From contig CP071493.1 in the NCBI GenBank assembly GCA_017354895.1, positions 3,472,001 through 3,536,000 of the forward strand: a stretch of DNA of 64,000 nt, in the 5' to 3' direction. This stretch comes from Podospora comata (lineage: Eukaryota; Ascomycota; Sordariomycetes; Sordariales; Podosporaceae). Position 1 is the stretch's first letter; every line of letters begins with the position of its first letter. Shown here piece by piece: positions 11,147 to 23,055 of the stretch. A program made the position numbers and the translations under genes. The notes beneath the pieces were generated by a model. That model ran no database searches and had not been told where the DNA came from. It saw only the letters and a list, made by a program, of their open reading frames with translations.

Positions 11147-13866
11147 CTAAATCATATTCCCATTCACCACAACCTCAAACCCCTCCCCCTTCTGCTTCAT
11201 GGCCTTAGCAAGCATCAACTCCCTCATCCAATCAATCCTCTCATCCCTCCCCTTGACCGCAAAATGATGCGTCTTCCCCGTCCCATTCACCGCCCCCTCA
11301 ATCCCCTCCCTCTCCCCTCCAGCACCACTCTCCTTCTTCTTACTGAGCACCCCCCCCAGCCCAAGCGCCTTCCTCCCATCCTGCGGCACCAGCTGAAAAC
11401 TAAAAGCACCCACATCCCCCCTCCTCGCCAACTCATCACTCCCCCGTCGGATATGCATCGCCTTGAACGCCGCCCCCAGCTTATTCCCGCTCTGCTGCAT
11501 GCTGCTGCAGGCAATAGCATAGTCATCAATATCGATATACTCCAACGTCCTATTCTTCTCCTTCTCATCCTTGTGCATCGTCAGCCTTGTCCCCTGAAGT
11601 CTAAAGAAATGCTCGTGCCACTCGTGCCTGAGCATCTTTGTTTTTCTCTTCTTCATGAGACCTTGATAACTGATAGCCTCGCCACCCGTCATGTCAGGGG
11701 TGGGTTTATCGCTCACGGGCGACAGTCGGCCGTTGATGTTGACTGTTTTCACACCGGCGGGGTTGTTGGTTGTAGTAGTAGTAGTAGTAGTAGTTGTTGT
11801 AGGGGGGATGGCTTTTTCCAACGTGGGGCGGTCGGTTTGTGTCCAGGGGTAGTTCACCCTCGGGGGAGCCTGCAACGGACGACGCTGTGAAAAAGAGCGG
11901 TTGAGGGTGGAGGGGATGTTGTTGTGGCTGTTGTTATTGGAAAGGGGGGAGACGATGCTGTTCTCGTCGAGGGCCGGCATGACGGGGAAGGAGGGCCGGC
12001 GGATGGTGTTGCGCGACAGGGACCGCATCGTGGGGTTGCGGTAGTTCATGTCGGGGGGCACAGACTGCGAAAAGTCACGCGAGGGGGCGGGGAGGGAGGT
12101 TATGGTGATGGGCACGTCCATTTCTGAGAAGGGTGTGCCGAAACGGTACAAGGGAGCGGCGCCGGTGGGGGTGGACTCTGACGAAGAGGGAGAGAGTTCT
12201 CGGAAGGAGGGGATGACTTGGGAGATTGGGCGGGCGGAGCGGGCGCGGGCGGATTGAGGGTCGTAGGTGTTGGGTGTGGTGGTGGATGGGTGGGTTGGGA
12301 TGGTGAGCTTGGGGAGGCCGCGGAGGCCGGTGTGAGGTTGGGGGGTGGTGGTGTTGCTGCCGTAGACCGGGGAGTTGCTCACGGGGGAGATCTCAAAGGG
12401 TGGTGTTGGGGGGACTTCGCTGCTGGTGGAGTGTTGGTGTTGGAAGTCGAGGAAGTGACGGACATTGTCCTGGGCGTCTCTTGTCTCGACATTACGAAGG
12501 GCAGCTTCTTGGAGGTACTGCATTGTTGTGAAGGCACCGGGTCCCATGACATCGGATGAAGCCACCACAGAAGGGACGACGTCGGATACCGGGCGGAACT
12601 CGTCCTCTTCCGGCGCGACAAGACCCGTGGTAGCGGTGACCTTTCCAAGGTCGCCGGCAAGCATGATGACGCCCTTGTCGTTGAGGAACGGGTGGTCCTT
12701 CTGGAAGGCCTCCATCAGCCGCTTGTATCTCTTGGCCTTGGAGCAGTTCTCGCCTTTGGAGCACTGGTGAGGCTTTGGCAGTACCTGCTCAATACCCACG
12801 ATGGACACCGACTCCAAAGGAGAGATGACATCGTTGATCTTCAACCTCGGCTTCCGCTTGTCCTTGGTCGCGCCGCTCTCCTTCCTCTTGAGTTCCCTTC
12901 TGACCTGCCTGTCCGGCTCATCCTCAATCGGTGTCTCGGGCATAGGCTCCGGCTTCTGCATGTCCCTCATGCTGTGAATCTCCTCCCAAATCAACGTCCT
13001 CACGCCAAAAGATGAAATCCCCAGCTCCTTCAAGTCCTCAAACTTCAACGTGATCAAAATAGCACCCGTGATATCATTCTCGACAAACTTTTCCGCGGCG
13101 GGAAGCTCAACACCGGCATTCAGCATCCTCTGCGCAACCATTTCCGGAGACCACATATGCAGCGCCGACGTATCAAGCTCCTCGTCGGTAAACTCAAAAG
13201 GGCCGGCCGTGTTGCGCCTCTTTTTTGGCAGAGCGGTGAGGTGAACATCCTGAAGCTGGTAGTCCATCAGATGTGGCTTCTTGGGCGTCACAGGCGAGAG
13301 CGAAAGCGCATGTTGCAACTCGATGGACTGGGCCGAGGACATGGAGCTCCGGAACAGGTGAGGACCTCTCGGGCCTTCTACTGGTTGCTGCTTCACTTCA
13401 TACGTGTCGAATGCGAAGGGCCGTTGCCGCAGGGACCTTGGTGTTTGGACCTCGTCGTATGTGGAGAGGGTGGTAAAGCTGTGTTGGCCGGACTGCGTGT
13501 TGTTGTTAGCAACTGCCCCTCTGTCCACATCAGGGGTGATCAACGCACCGAACCGCCAATGCTGGCACGGGGGGAACATTCGCCATCTTCGATTCCTTCC
13601 AGATCCCCGAATTCGCTGTAGACCTCGTCGTCGTCGTCGTCGTCATCATGATCATCATGTTCGTGGCCCATCTCGGCTTCTGACTCCATGAATTCCGTGT
13701 ACACAGAGTTTGGCCTGTCATTGAAAGCCGGCGTTGTGAATACCGGACCCCTCGCCCTCCCCTTTTCCCTCATTTCCATCTGCGGGTGCTCTCGTGGAGC
13801 GAAGCGTACTTGAGCCTATACAATTGTTAGTATTTCACTCACTATCCAGCTATTCATGCCTACCAT
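11147..13866 (-). CDS. SAM and PH domain protein (Boi-like, without visible SH3)
   Basis: Three coding exons: 13864-13866 (only ATG), 13549-13815, 11147-13492; 871 aa. Intron 1 (13816-13863) has GTAGGC, TACTAAC and TAG; intron 2 (13493-13548) has GTGCGT, GCTAAC and CAG; both phase 0. With intron 1 removed the protein starts MAQVRFAPREHPQMEM. An acidic Asp run lies near residues 50-57. A SAM domain covers about 201-266 (WSPEMVAQRMLNAGVEL, LGISSFGVRTLIWEEI). A PH domain near 697-850 begins YQGLMKKRKTKMLRHEWHEH. The middle is long and Ser/Pro-rich. SAM+PH is the pairing of yeast Boi1/Boi2 polarity proteins, but no SH3 is seen, so membrane-associated scaffolding in polarised growth is inference. 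If intron 1 is not real, the start moves to the in-frame ATG at 13779. Confidence 0.85.
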
Positions 13867-14247
13867 TGTGAAATCAGACTCGGTGTAACAGGTGAGATTG
13901 GCAGAGTAAATTGTTTGCCAAGGTAAGCAGTTAGTGCCGTTGCCGGCAGTGTTTGCCTTTCAAAAAGACAAGATAGGTTCTTAAGACGGAGCAGTTGGGA
14001 CGAACTAGACACTGTTGTTCGCATGCCGACTCGGTCACTGCTTGAAGCCAAAAGCGGGAGAAGAGGACAAGAGGTGGGACGGTGTGGCGGGCGGCTACAG
14101 ATATGGGTTATGTACCACGGTCCACGGTATGGCAAGCCGCGATGTCGGGGTTACTGCTACTACAGCATATGTGCAAGCGCTCGGATGGGAGGCAACGGTG
14201 CGGTGCGGTGCAGTGTCCAAGGTGGCCGGTCACAATGTGATCGGTCG

Positions 14248-14297
14248 GTGTGGTGTGGTGTGGTGTGATAAGTGTTAAGTGTTAAGTGTTAAGTGTT
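14248..14297. repeat. Adjacent TGGTG and AAGTGTT tandem repeats
   Basis: Several TGGTG units are followed directly by about four AAGTGTT units, both by eye. Non-coding. Confidence 0.85.
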
Positions 14298-14330
14298 GGG
14301 GGCTAGAGAATGAAGAGATAGGTAGCATGC

Positions 14331-14390
14331 CATCTATCCATCCAACCATCCAACCATCCAACCATCCAACCATCCATCCATCCATCCTCT
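14331..14390. repeat. CATCCAAC/CATC minisatellite
   Basis: Four to five CATCCAAC units run into CATC tetranucleotide repeats. Non-coding; starts about 35 nt after the AAGTGTT array. Confidence 0.9.
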
Positions 14391-17300
14391 GTCCGGCACT
14401 CGCAGAGACACGCATGAAAGCAGCAGCAGCAGCAACACTCGCAGGAACCCCTTCCACCCTTCCAGGTTTCCCCTAGCACGCACCCATTCCGGGGTATAAT
14501 TATAGCAGGGCATCGCATCGAACTAGGGACGGCCGAAAGGCGAAGGCTGGTTGGGCAGATGGCCACATCTCTCTGCAGTCTATTCTGCATGGACTGCAGA
14601 GAAGTCACGGATGTGCAGACGGACGGTGAGAGGATGGGTGGTGAGCTGTTGTCATTGGTGAGAAATTCATGTGGTGCTTGAATGGTACCGAGTAATGCTG
14701 TGTTGCCATTGGTCCATCTGCACAAAATCGCTTCGAAATAGACGGCCTAAGCGCCCAGTGACAGGCGCTAAGCCCTTCCTGTCAAACATCCATCCCATCG
14801 CCCCTCAACACTCCACACTCTTCCCTGCCCTGGCAACAACTGAACTGGACCTGGCCCGCCGCTCCCCGACCTCCCTTGTGTTCCTTTTTCTCACCTTGCC
14901 TCCGCTCATCAGGCCGAATCTTGCGGGAAAAGGTCTATCAAATCGGCCTCAGCGCGGCCGGTCATAAGATCCGGCATACATCCGCTGGCACTCCATATTC
15001 CAGATCCCTTCCATGAGGCCTCAGAGGGAACCTGCCGCCGATCATTTCTGGCCCGACAATAGACAAGGAGTGTCTCGGTCTCGAAGGACACACTCTTCGG
15101 CGGATGAGAGCCATTCTGTACCCTCTCTCGCATTGCTTTGCCGCGTGGGGTGGTCAGCATGAGTGCCGTGCAGTGCTCACTCCGTTGCACAGAGACAGCG
15201 GCCCCGCACGCTCACCAAGGGCACAGCACAGCACAGCACAGCAGAGCAGCAGTCGCGGGGTCAACCACCACCGACAACTGGTTTATTCCCTCTCGCTGTG
15301 TTCTCATGATAATCCCCATTTCTTACTCCATATCCCTTCTCCATCAAGGCCCGTCCCGACCGATACACTAGGTAATCTCATCACCCAATTGGGCTCTCAC
15401 CCTTCACTAAAAGTCAATTGGGCACAAGAGAGAGTCATCTGTGATCGGCAACTACCCACGCAGTAGTCCCGGATTGCCCGTTGTAGCTCACACGGTGGAA
15501 CGGTCCGAGATAAAAAAACTTCTGGCCACTCCCCTACAATCCTGCTGCGCTCAGCCGTGGGTGGGCAGGCTTGCCTCGTTGGATCAGCTCCTCCTCTCGC
15601 TCGGCCTTCACAAAGATACCTCTCTCTACCTTACCCCTCCCCCCCGCCAGTCCTACCCAATAAGTGGGGGATAACATGACCCTTTTACTCCAAAGGCACA
15701 TGAACACCCCAAAAAGACCCCCTGCCGGGCCATTTTCCATGCTTTCGTGACAGGGCAGCAGGGTGGTTCCTACCCGAGACTGGGCTTCAAGCGTGGATAT
15801 CCGCATGAGCAAGCCCTCTCTTGCGGTGAAGCCCTCCCGGGAGTCCACCTCGGCCAGTCGTCTTTTTTTGTTTGTTTTTTTGCCCTTGACCACTGTCTGC
15901 GTCATCGTACACAGCCATCCTTGCCACGCGGTTCATTCAGCTAGGTTCTGTCTGTCTACCCGACTGTCAGGGTTCCCCGCGGCCGCCGCCCAGCCAGACA
16001 GCGGCGGCGGCGGCGGCGGTGAGATATCAAGGCAAAAATCTTGAATTTTTAACCTTGTAAACACACACACGGCAGGAAATATCATATGATCAAGCATGGG
16101 TAGGTATCAAGTATCGGTTCAACCCTCTTCTGAGGGGGTAACAATCGATAATTAGCAAGACCTCCACGTCAATCTGCAAACAAGGACTTGATCCGATATC
16201 TCTTCTCAACAAACCCATTGTCATTCATTCCCAATCTGGCAATTTTAGCACTTACACCAAGTGTACCTAGGCTATCTCCTTCCGAAATCGCTAACGCTTC
16301 CGATATCATTTCCCCTCACCAATGTGCGAAATCTCAACAAGCAGCTAGAGAAAAGAAAAAGAAAAAAAAAGACATGAACAGGGTAGCTAAAGTGGTTGCA
16401 GCTCGTCTCCTCACAGACCGCAACTCTTCTTATCCCTGTCACTGAACACAGCACAACTGTAAAAACGAAATAGAGAAAAAATGCAAGCCCTAAAGTGAGT
16501 GTAGCTTCCCGAACGTGGTATCATCATACCACTTCTTCAATGTGTGTAACCCCCGATCCTCCCCCCCGCCCAAAACCCCGCTTGTTGTCCTACAACCATA
16601 TAAGTGGGTGAGAACGATCCAAAGATGCGGCGTACTGCAAATGTCGTGATCTCGTGATACGTTTTTGTCGGGTTCCTTACATTGGGATTTTGGATATCTC
16701 AGGTACATGATAGCAGGAGGGGGGAAGTACAGTACCGTGTAGTACAGCATGTAGATAAAACCTTTCTCGGGCTTGCGTGGTGGAAACACACCGACTCTTT
16801 CCCTTCCTTTTTGTGCCGGCGGGTGGATGTTTGTCTAACCTGAAGGATGACCATGTGGTAGATATTCTTCGGTTTAGGAGAATTATCTACCGTGTTCTTC
16901 GGGAAACCTGTGGGGGGGCGTTCGCAAGCACACATGATCCAAAGAGTCTCGGGTGTTCGCAAAGTAACAGGCAAACAACCACAATGCCGAGCAACCTCAC
17001 TACTGCATCCCCGTACCTGCTGCCAGTAGGTAGCCTACTCCATGCGAACTTTTTAAAGTGCTTACATGCCTATACAGCAAGCAGAACGAAAAAGCTTCCT
17101 GCAGGGGGTAGGTAGGTAGGAGAGGTAAGGTGGTGATACAACGGATGGTGGTTACAAAAACAACCCCCCGCCCGGGTACGGGCATGCTTCTAGATGTTCT
17201 GTCTTGGAAGGGAGACAACTCTACCCGACCAAACGGCTGAGTTGAGTCAGAAGAGGAAGAAGTAGCACTTTTACCGCTTCATGTTGCTCGCCTTGCGAGA

Positions 17301-20114
17301 CAGAACAACGAAGGTACGGTAGGGATGTGTTGTCTCGTTACAACAGGGCTAATATCCTCCATTGACCGCTCAAGGTGAACGGGTATCGACAGATCTTGTC
17401 TCTTACCTACCGGGCCACCGGCAGAGAGGGGGTTCATTCACTCGGCGTGTCCACAGTCTGCCATCAATTCTCGCCCTGTTGATGCCCAAGCGGAACTCCC
17501 AAGAATGACTCAAAGATAGCGGTGACCTTTCCTGACGACGACGACTTCGTTTTCTTATTTTCCATTCCCAATACCAATACCAGGAGCAGCCCTGTTTTGC
17601 CCTGAAACCGATAACCCCTCCTCAAGAATGGATCCATCATTCCTCTTGCCCTCGCTTCTCTTTGCCCCTTCCTGTCTGGTTCTGTCTGGGCTCCTCAGGA
17701 GGGAAAAAATGTCTGCAGATGGTGCCATGAGTGGAATATCCTCATCTTGCCAAACCATAGCCAAGTTCATCCCAGCAACTGTGATAGGCCCTCAACTTGA
17801 GGTATCAAATAACAAAAGGAGATATCCCCCCTTTCGCCATCGCTCACATGACATTTCCACCCTGCGGCCTCTTCTTCGACCCACCACCCTCCTCTACACA
17901 AAAGTGGTGAGCGGATTGGTGGTGTTCACTCAACATCAGATCCTGAGTCAACCCTCCAAACCAAGCTAACCCCCCAACCCGTGATGAAAAATGCCATCTG
18001 GACAATCTAACTGGTCGTCAGAGTCAACAAGTCTCAAAAAACGGTCCAGTCTAGACTAGAGCCCTTCCCAAAAACAGGTGTGGGTTGCACTCATCCACTC
18101 TAAAAGAATTTAGACTACTGGGTCTTGGTGGGTTTACGCAGTCCGATTCGTTCAAGAAAGATGCCGAGAAACTTTTCCATATTCTGAACAAATGGAGTCT
18201 CACACCCCATTCATTGATGTGAGACTTTTTCCTGTTGAAACGAAAATGCGGATAATCGTTTTTTCTCTCTCAAACCCACGTGGGAACTTTTGATTCACTT
18301 CGTTGGTGATGAACAAAAAAAAAAAAAAAAACCCTGTATCCGTAAAACAAGCGAGAATTGCGACATTTGAAAAATGACTTGTTCTCTGAGATCGTCGTTA
18401 TCGTTTTCCCCTTCTTGTGTGTGAGAGTGACACACACCACAAAACCATCACACCTCGGATCACATCGAAATACCTGATACCCCAGGTCTCGGCATCGCGA
18501 CTAGGTACTAGGGAAAAAAAAAGACACATCGAAAACTTTGCTGATGGACTAGCTTTGTCGATAAACCCCAAAAAAAAACAAAAAAAAAAGTCCCCGGTTG
18601 CTAGCTCGCTCGGGGACATCTCCGCACGCAACCTGATGATCCTCGATCTCCTTGTCTTCCCGGATGGTGCCCGTCACGGAAGCTATCGGTGATGCAGAGT
18701 GACGACGTGCATTAATTGATCAGATTTTCATCTCTCTTGTGTGTGGTGCTGACAGTTGCGATGTTCTCGTCACCGATGCCGAGAACGTCTACGGGGCCAA
18801 GGTCAACAAGTTCCCCGGGGACAAAGTGGACACTGGGATCCCTAAATGGTCCGAGCAGGCGAGAGAAACAAGGGGACCCCCGGACCCGGGCTTGATGATC
18901 GGAGGCCGGGTTCAGGTGTGATGATGGCACTGAGGGGTTTTGAATCTCTTGGACAGGGTACCAGGTGGAGCTCTGGATCTCTTGAACGTGCTCCGCTAAC
19001 GAGTTGACTGCCAGAAAGGGGAAGGTGAGGGGCACTAGTGAACGGTTTCGCCTTGTGAATTTGACAGGTGAGGTGAGGTGAGGCTACCTATTCAGCGGAG
19101 GTTTTGGCGTGTGGGAGCTTCCGTATACTGCTGGAAAGTGGTTGACTCGCGGCACGTGGGTGTGTGTTCTCTGCACTGTTTATGCCCGCCCCGACGATAC
19201 CCACGAGCTTGATCAGATGAGCCACGGGAGGCCATTTAGGCGGTGTTCCTGTCAAGGCCTTTTCAGCAGCTAAGCTGTGGGCTTTCTATTCGCGGGCCGT
19301 CGGTGCCAACGATGCAAGTGAACAATTCTCTGGTCGCACGGGCGCTGGAGAAATGGAAAATAAAGCCGGGTGGCATCATGAGGATCTGCTACCACCATGC
19401 CCTTTTTTGCCCGCAAAGCATTGAACGCCACTAGATTAGATAGCCAAAGAAGCAACGAAGATGGCAGGCCGATAGACTCACCCCTTCCCACGCGGTCGTT
19501 GTCAAGTGTGTGATTGTGACAAGACAAGAAAAGTTCCACATGGGACGGACCGGGCTCGTTGAAGCTATCGCTCAGCCGTTTCACCCGCTCATGATATCCA
19601 TAGCTTGGTCTCCATCAGTGAATTGCCCGGGGGTCCATCCGAAAGAGCACTTTGGAAAAGGAGGAGGAGCGACATTCCTGGATTTCTTCGTCGACAGATC
19701 GGAGCAACGCCGTTATGCCGCGTGGATGTGCCACACGGCAGCCGCGGTCAGTCTGGAAATCAGTGATTTTTTCGCGAGGGTGTCCGGGGTGTGGCTCGGT
19801 GGGTGGGTGTTCTCTTCCCCGCATTGAAATTGGAGCAAGTGATAACCAATTATGCCATCCCGGACAATGCTGTCTGATGTCGAGCTGGTAGCGACTGATG
19901 CGCGTTCCCTGGGTTGGGTTGGGTAGGAGCAGGCCGACATGCAATGGAGCATCTCCCGTCGGCGCCGTCATCGGCCTTTCTCTCTTTTAGCCGTTATACC
20001 TTCTTGCCTGAACAGGAGGGTGTCTTTTTGAGGTTTTCGTCTGTGCAACTGAGATCGGGAAGGGCCATCAGTATCTCGGTGGTCTCGGTGAGGAGGAAGT
20101 CCAAAGACAGACAA

Positions 20115-20312
20115 AATTAGTCCGCTTTCTGTGCCGGGACGGCAGGCTGCAGGCTGACGTGGAGAGGGCATAATTAGTCCCATGATTATCGCAGGCTAAA
20201 TGTGACAGTGGGATAATATTGATGTGATAAGTGGGTTGAGTCTGACAAACTGGGCTAATTAAAAATAGCGGGCATCTGTAAGTGCGGGGTGACAAGCTCC
20301 CAAAATTAGCCC
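20115..20312. promoter_or_regulatory. Cluster of AATTAGYCC elements upstream of the PRO1-like gene
   Basis: Four copies lie within 198 nt: AATTAGTCC at 20115-20123 and 20172-20180, GGGCTAATT (reverse strand) at 20252-20260, and AATTAGCCC at 20304-20312. Shorter GGCTAAA variants lie near 20194 and 20363. A fifth full copy is at 22452-22460 and GGGCTAAT cores are at 17346-17353 and 22333-22340. Repetition in both orientations suggests binding sites for one factor; the factor is unknown. Confidence 0.4.
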
Positions 20313-22555
20313 ACAATAGTTTGTGGGCAAACTTTTCAAGCTTCCTAAAAGAGTAGGACGGCGGCTAAATTGTTCTTGGTCAGCATCACAGTGTCATCTC
20401 GATACTGTAGACTTGACTAGTCACATTGACAATAAACATGTAGAAGGATCTTTGTTGATGATTCTAGATGCACTGCCTTGGAGATATGCACAGTTGGCTT
20501 TGTATAAAAGCTCTGAAGGATCCAGCCTCGGCGCTTCTTGTAGCTTCTCGAGAGGGTTTGCTTTCTTCCGTCGACATGAACAACCAAGCCGGCAGAATCG
20601 GAGTCGAAGCCAGACTTACCAAGTACACAGCGAGGTATAGTAAACAGGGCTAAGCCAACAGAGTTTTCTAGCGAGACTGATGATATTCCATTTCCTATAC
20701 AAAAAGCCAAGGCTGGTATTTGGTGCGTTGAGAACAGGGGTCCCCGCGACCTTGTCCGCCCAGACCTGGATGTCCTGGCTCTGTCCCGCATAATTGGCCC
20801 AAGCTCCTGTGCTTGGCACAGTAAACCCTGCTCTCAACCCTGGTCGATCTCAATGCTTGAGCCAATCTGAGCTGGTTGCCGCCCCTCGGGCCGCATGCAG
20901 CTATGCACGAGCCACCTGTAGTCACACTCACCCGACCGCACCTCATCGAATCAACTGCGAGAAGCTCGCTTTTGCAGAGATTGACCAACTGCAACACCAG
21001 ACCACTGACGAGAAAAGTTCTCTCTGCTACCTCGCGACCTCGCTCTTACGACGGCCCTACACTCTGATCCAGGTACCCTCGGTAACACCCGATTATCTTC
21101 CAGGCAAGGACCGCCACGTCAACCAAACCCGGTGCAGTCCACCGACTGGCTGGGTGAGGCGACCAATCCGGACCATATTGTCACAACGGCCACTTCGATT
21201 TGTGAAGTGACCTTTCCGTGAGGGTATTCCGGACCCAGACAAGACGAACTATGTCGCCTCATCTGATATTTGGGCTCGTCCAAGCCTATAGGGGACTGAC
21301 AAATCGCTCACCAGAGACAGCAAAGGGCAGACAGACCCCTTACTTCCCCAGCTTTTGGCAATCATGTCGCTGCTTCGGGCGATTCTCCGATGGGAAATTG
21401 CAAGCTGGGGGCCCGTGGTTCTGTTGAAAATCATCGATAGGCGTTGAGCGTGGATGAGGCACAAGGCAACGCCCACCACGCACAATTCTTTCTTGTCCTC
21501 CATGAAGCGACGTCGACAGCGTCATGCTTCCCTTCCCGTGGTTTCCTTTTTCTTCAAGCAGAGTCTGTGCCTCACTATGGGCGGATATTGTGTAGCTGCC
21601 ATTTGCATATGCAACCATCTCGATGCCCGTGGGTCGAGGTTGCAGGGAAAGCATGGGGGAGGTCGGCAAGAGGGTGTAGGGCGAACCAGGGGCCCATTGG
21701 CCAGCATTGATTCACCCACCCGGGCCTGCAAGCTTTTCGGTCCCGGGAGTCGAGTTGTGTCTTGGAGGGCCCGAGTCTGCCTCTGTTCATTGTCATTGTT
21801 ATCTTGGTGAGGAGTCAACATCAAGCGATGCCCTCTCTCATCAGCTGAAGAGAAAGATATCGCTACAAACCTGCGCCATCGACGTTACGTATACAACTCC
21901 CGTCGGCCGTCTAGTCTTGCCCTCAACAGTCCCGTCCCTCGGTCTGCCCAAACCCGCTCCTAGGGCGGCCGGGTTATCTCAAGCGAGTTAGGCATTGTGC
22001 TCTTCTCGAGCTGCATGTTTCTGCAAGTGGCTGGCCCCCGTACCAATCAACTTTTAATCGCTCGACAGGCTCCCTTGTTCCGCAGAGGGTCGGCCGACGT
22101 GGAGAAGGTGCACACCCACTTCCGGACCCCATGTCACCATTGTCACCCTCACATGCAATGGCGGGTGGGGTCCATGTTGGCGTCCCCTTTCCGTTCTCTA
22201 AGTCATTGGCACCAATAAGCGCACGTCGTACCCCCTGTCTCTCCCATAGTGCGAGCACTGCACACAGCAGGCCGAGGGTGACATATCCCAAAAGAGCACA
22301 AGATGCACACATTCACACGGGACTATGTATGTGGGCTAATAAAGTGAAGTGGGCCAAAAACGGAAAGGAGGTTAATTTTGCCCGCAATGTTCAAAAATAG
22401 AACACTGCAAATTCACCCCAAAGTCGTCAAGACACACAGCCAAGATATAAGAATTAGCCCGCTTCGCTCCCCCCTCCTCCCATTTGTTTCCCCTTCTCTC
22501 GAGCAGGTCCCCAAACGAAGTGAAGAAGTCGGAGTATCCCCAGGTGTTGTCGTCG

Positions 22556-22580
22556 TCCAGTCCAGTCCAGTCCAGTCCAG
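22556..22580. repeat. TCCAG pentanucleotide repeat, five copies
   Basis: Five exact TCCAG units followed by TCCAA, about 475 nt before the PRO1-like start codon, in the presumed promoter or leader. Confidence 0.9.
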
Positions 22581-23055
22581 TCCAACCGACTCTCACCTCT
22601 CTCTCTCATTTTTTTAATTACGCCTTATTCCACGCCGACCAACCAAGAGAGCTGCGTCTCTACTCGGCATTTCAGCGTTCATTAGCACCCCCATTCCCGA
22701 TACCAGATAACGCAAGCCGGACTTGCTTGGATATCCAGTCGTTCTCTCGAAACAAAACAACACGATACAGTAATCTAATACTAGCTCGCTGGTCTGGCAA
22801 CCATTCCTCCGCGAGGACTTGCTTTGCTTCACCAGATTTGCCCCCGGACATCTGGACCTTGCACACGAGCGAGGGCACCCCCGGTTCACCTGGTCTCCTC
22901 CCGCTCTCCTCGGCCCAGTCCAAGCCCCACACCCCCCCGGCCCAGCCCTCACACGCCCCCTTGACCCCCGACCACCTCCGCCCAAGGGTCACCCCCACAC
23001 CCCTGGTGCTTGTCACTTAACGCAGGTACTTGGACCTACAGAAGGGTTTATACAA

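Larger units (their letters stand above)
13867..23055. other. 9.2-kb gene-free region upstream of the PRO1-like regulator
   Basis: I find no ORF with recognisable protein content or plausible exon structure on either strand across this span, against spacers of roughly 0.1-2.4 kb elsewhere. It contains tandem repeats (14248-14390, 15222-15244, 16003-16020, 22556-22580), poly(A) tracts, and four AATTAGYCC elements within 20115-20312 plus one at 22452-22460. A pyrimidine-rich stretch near 22585-22615 could lie close to the transcription start of the downstream gene. The likely role is an extended promoter/5' leader, possibly with unrecognised non-coding transcripts. Confidence 0.55.

Noticed and set aside
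15534-15905. Minus-strand open frame of 123 codons in the gene-free region
   Set aside because: Looks partly protein-like at its start (Lys/Arg-rich) but no family resemblance and no neighbouring exons.
18643-20849. GATCGA-type light-response elements (TCGATC at 18643 and 20844) before the PRO1-like gene
   Set aside because: Two copies are no more than expected by chance for a 6-mer over 9 kb.
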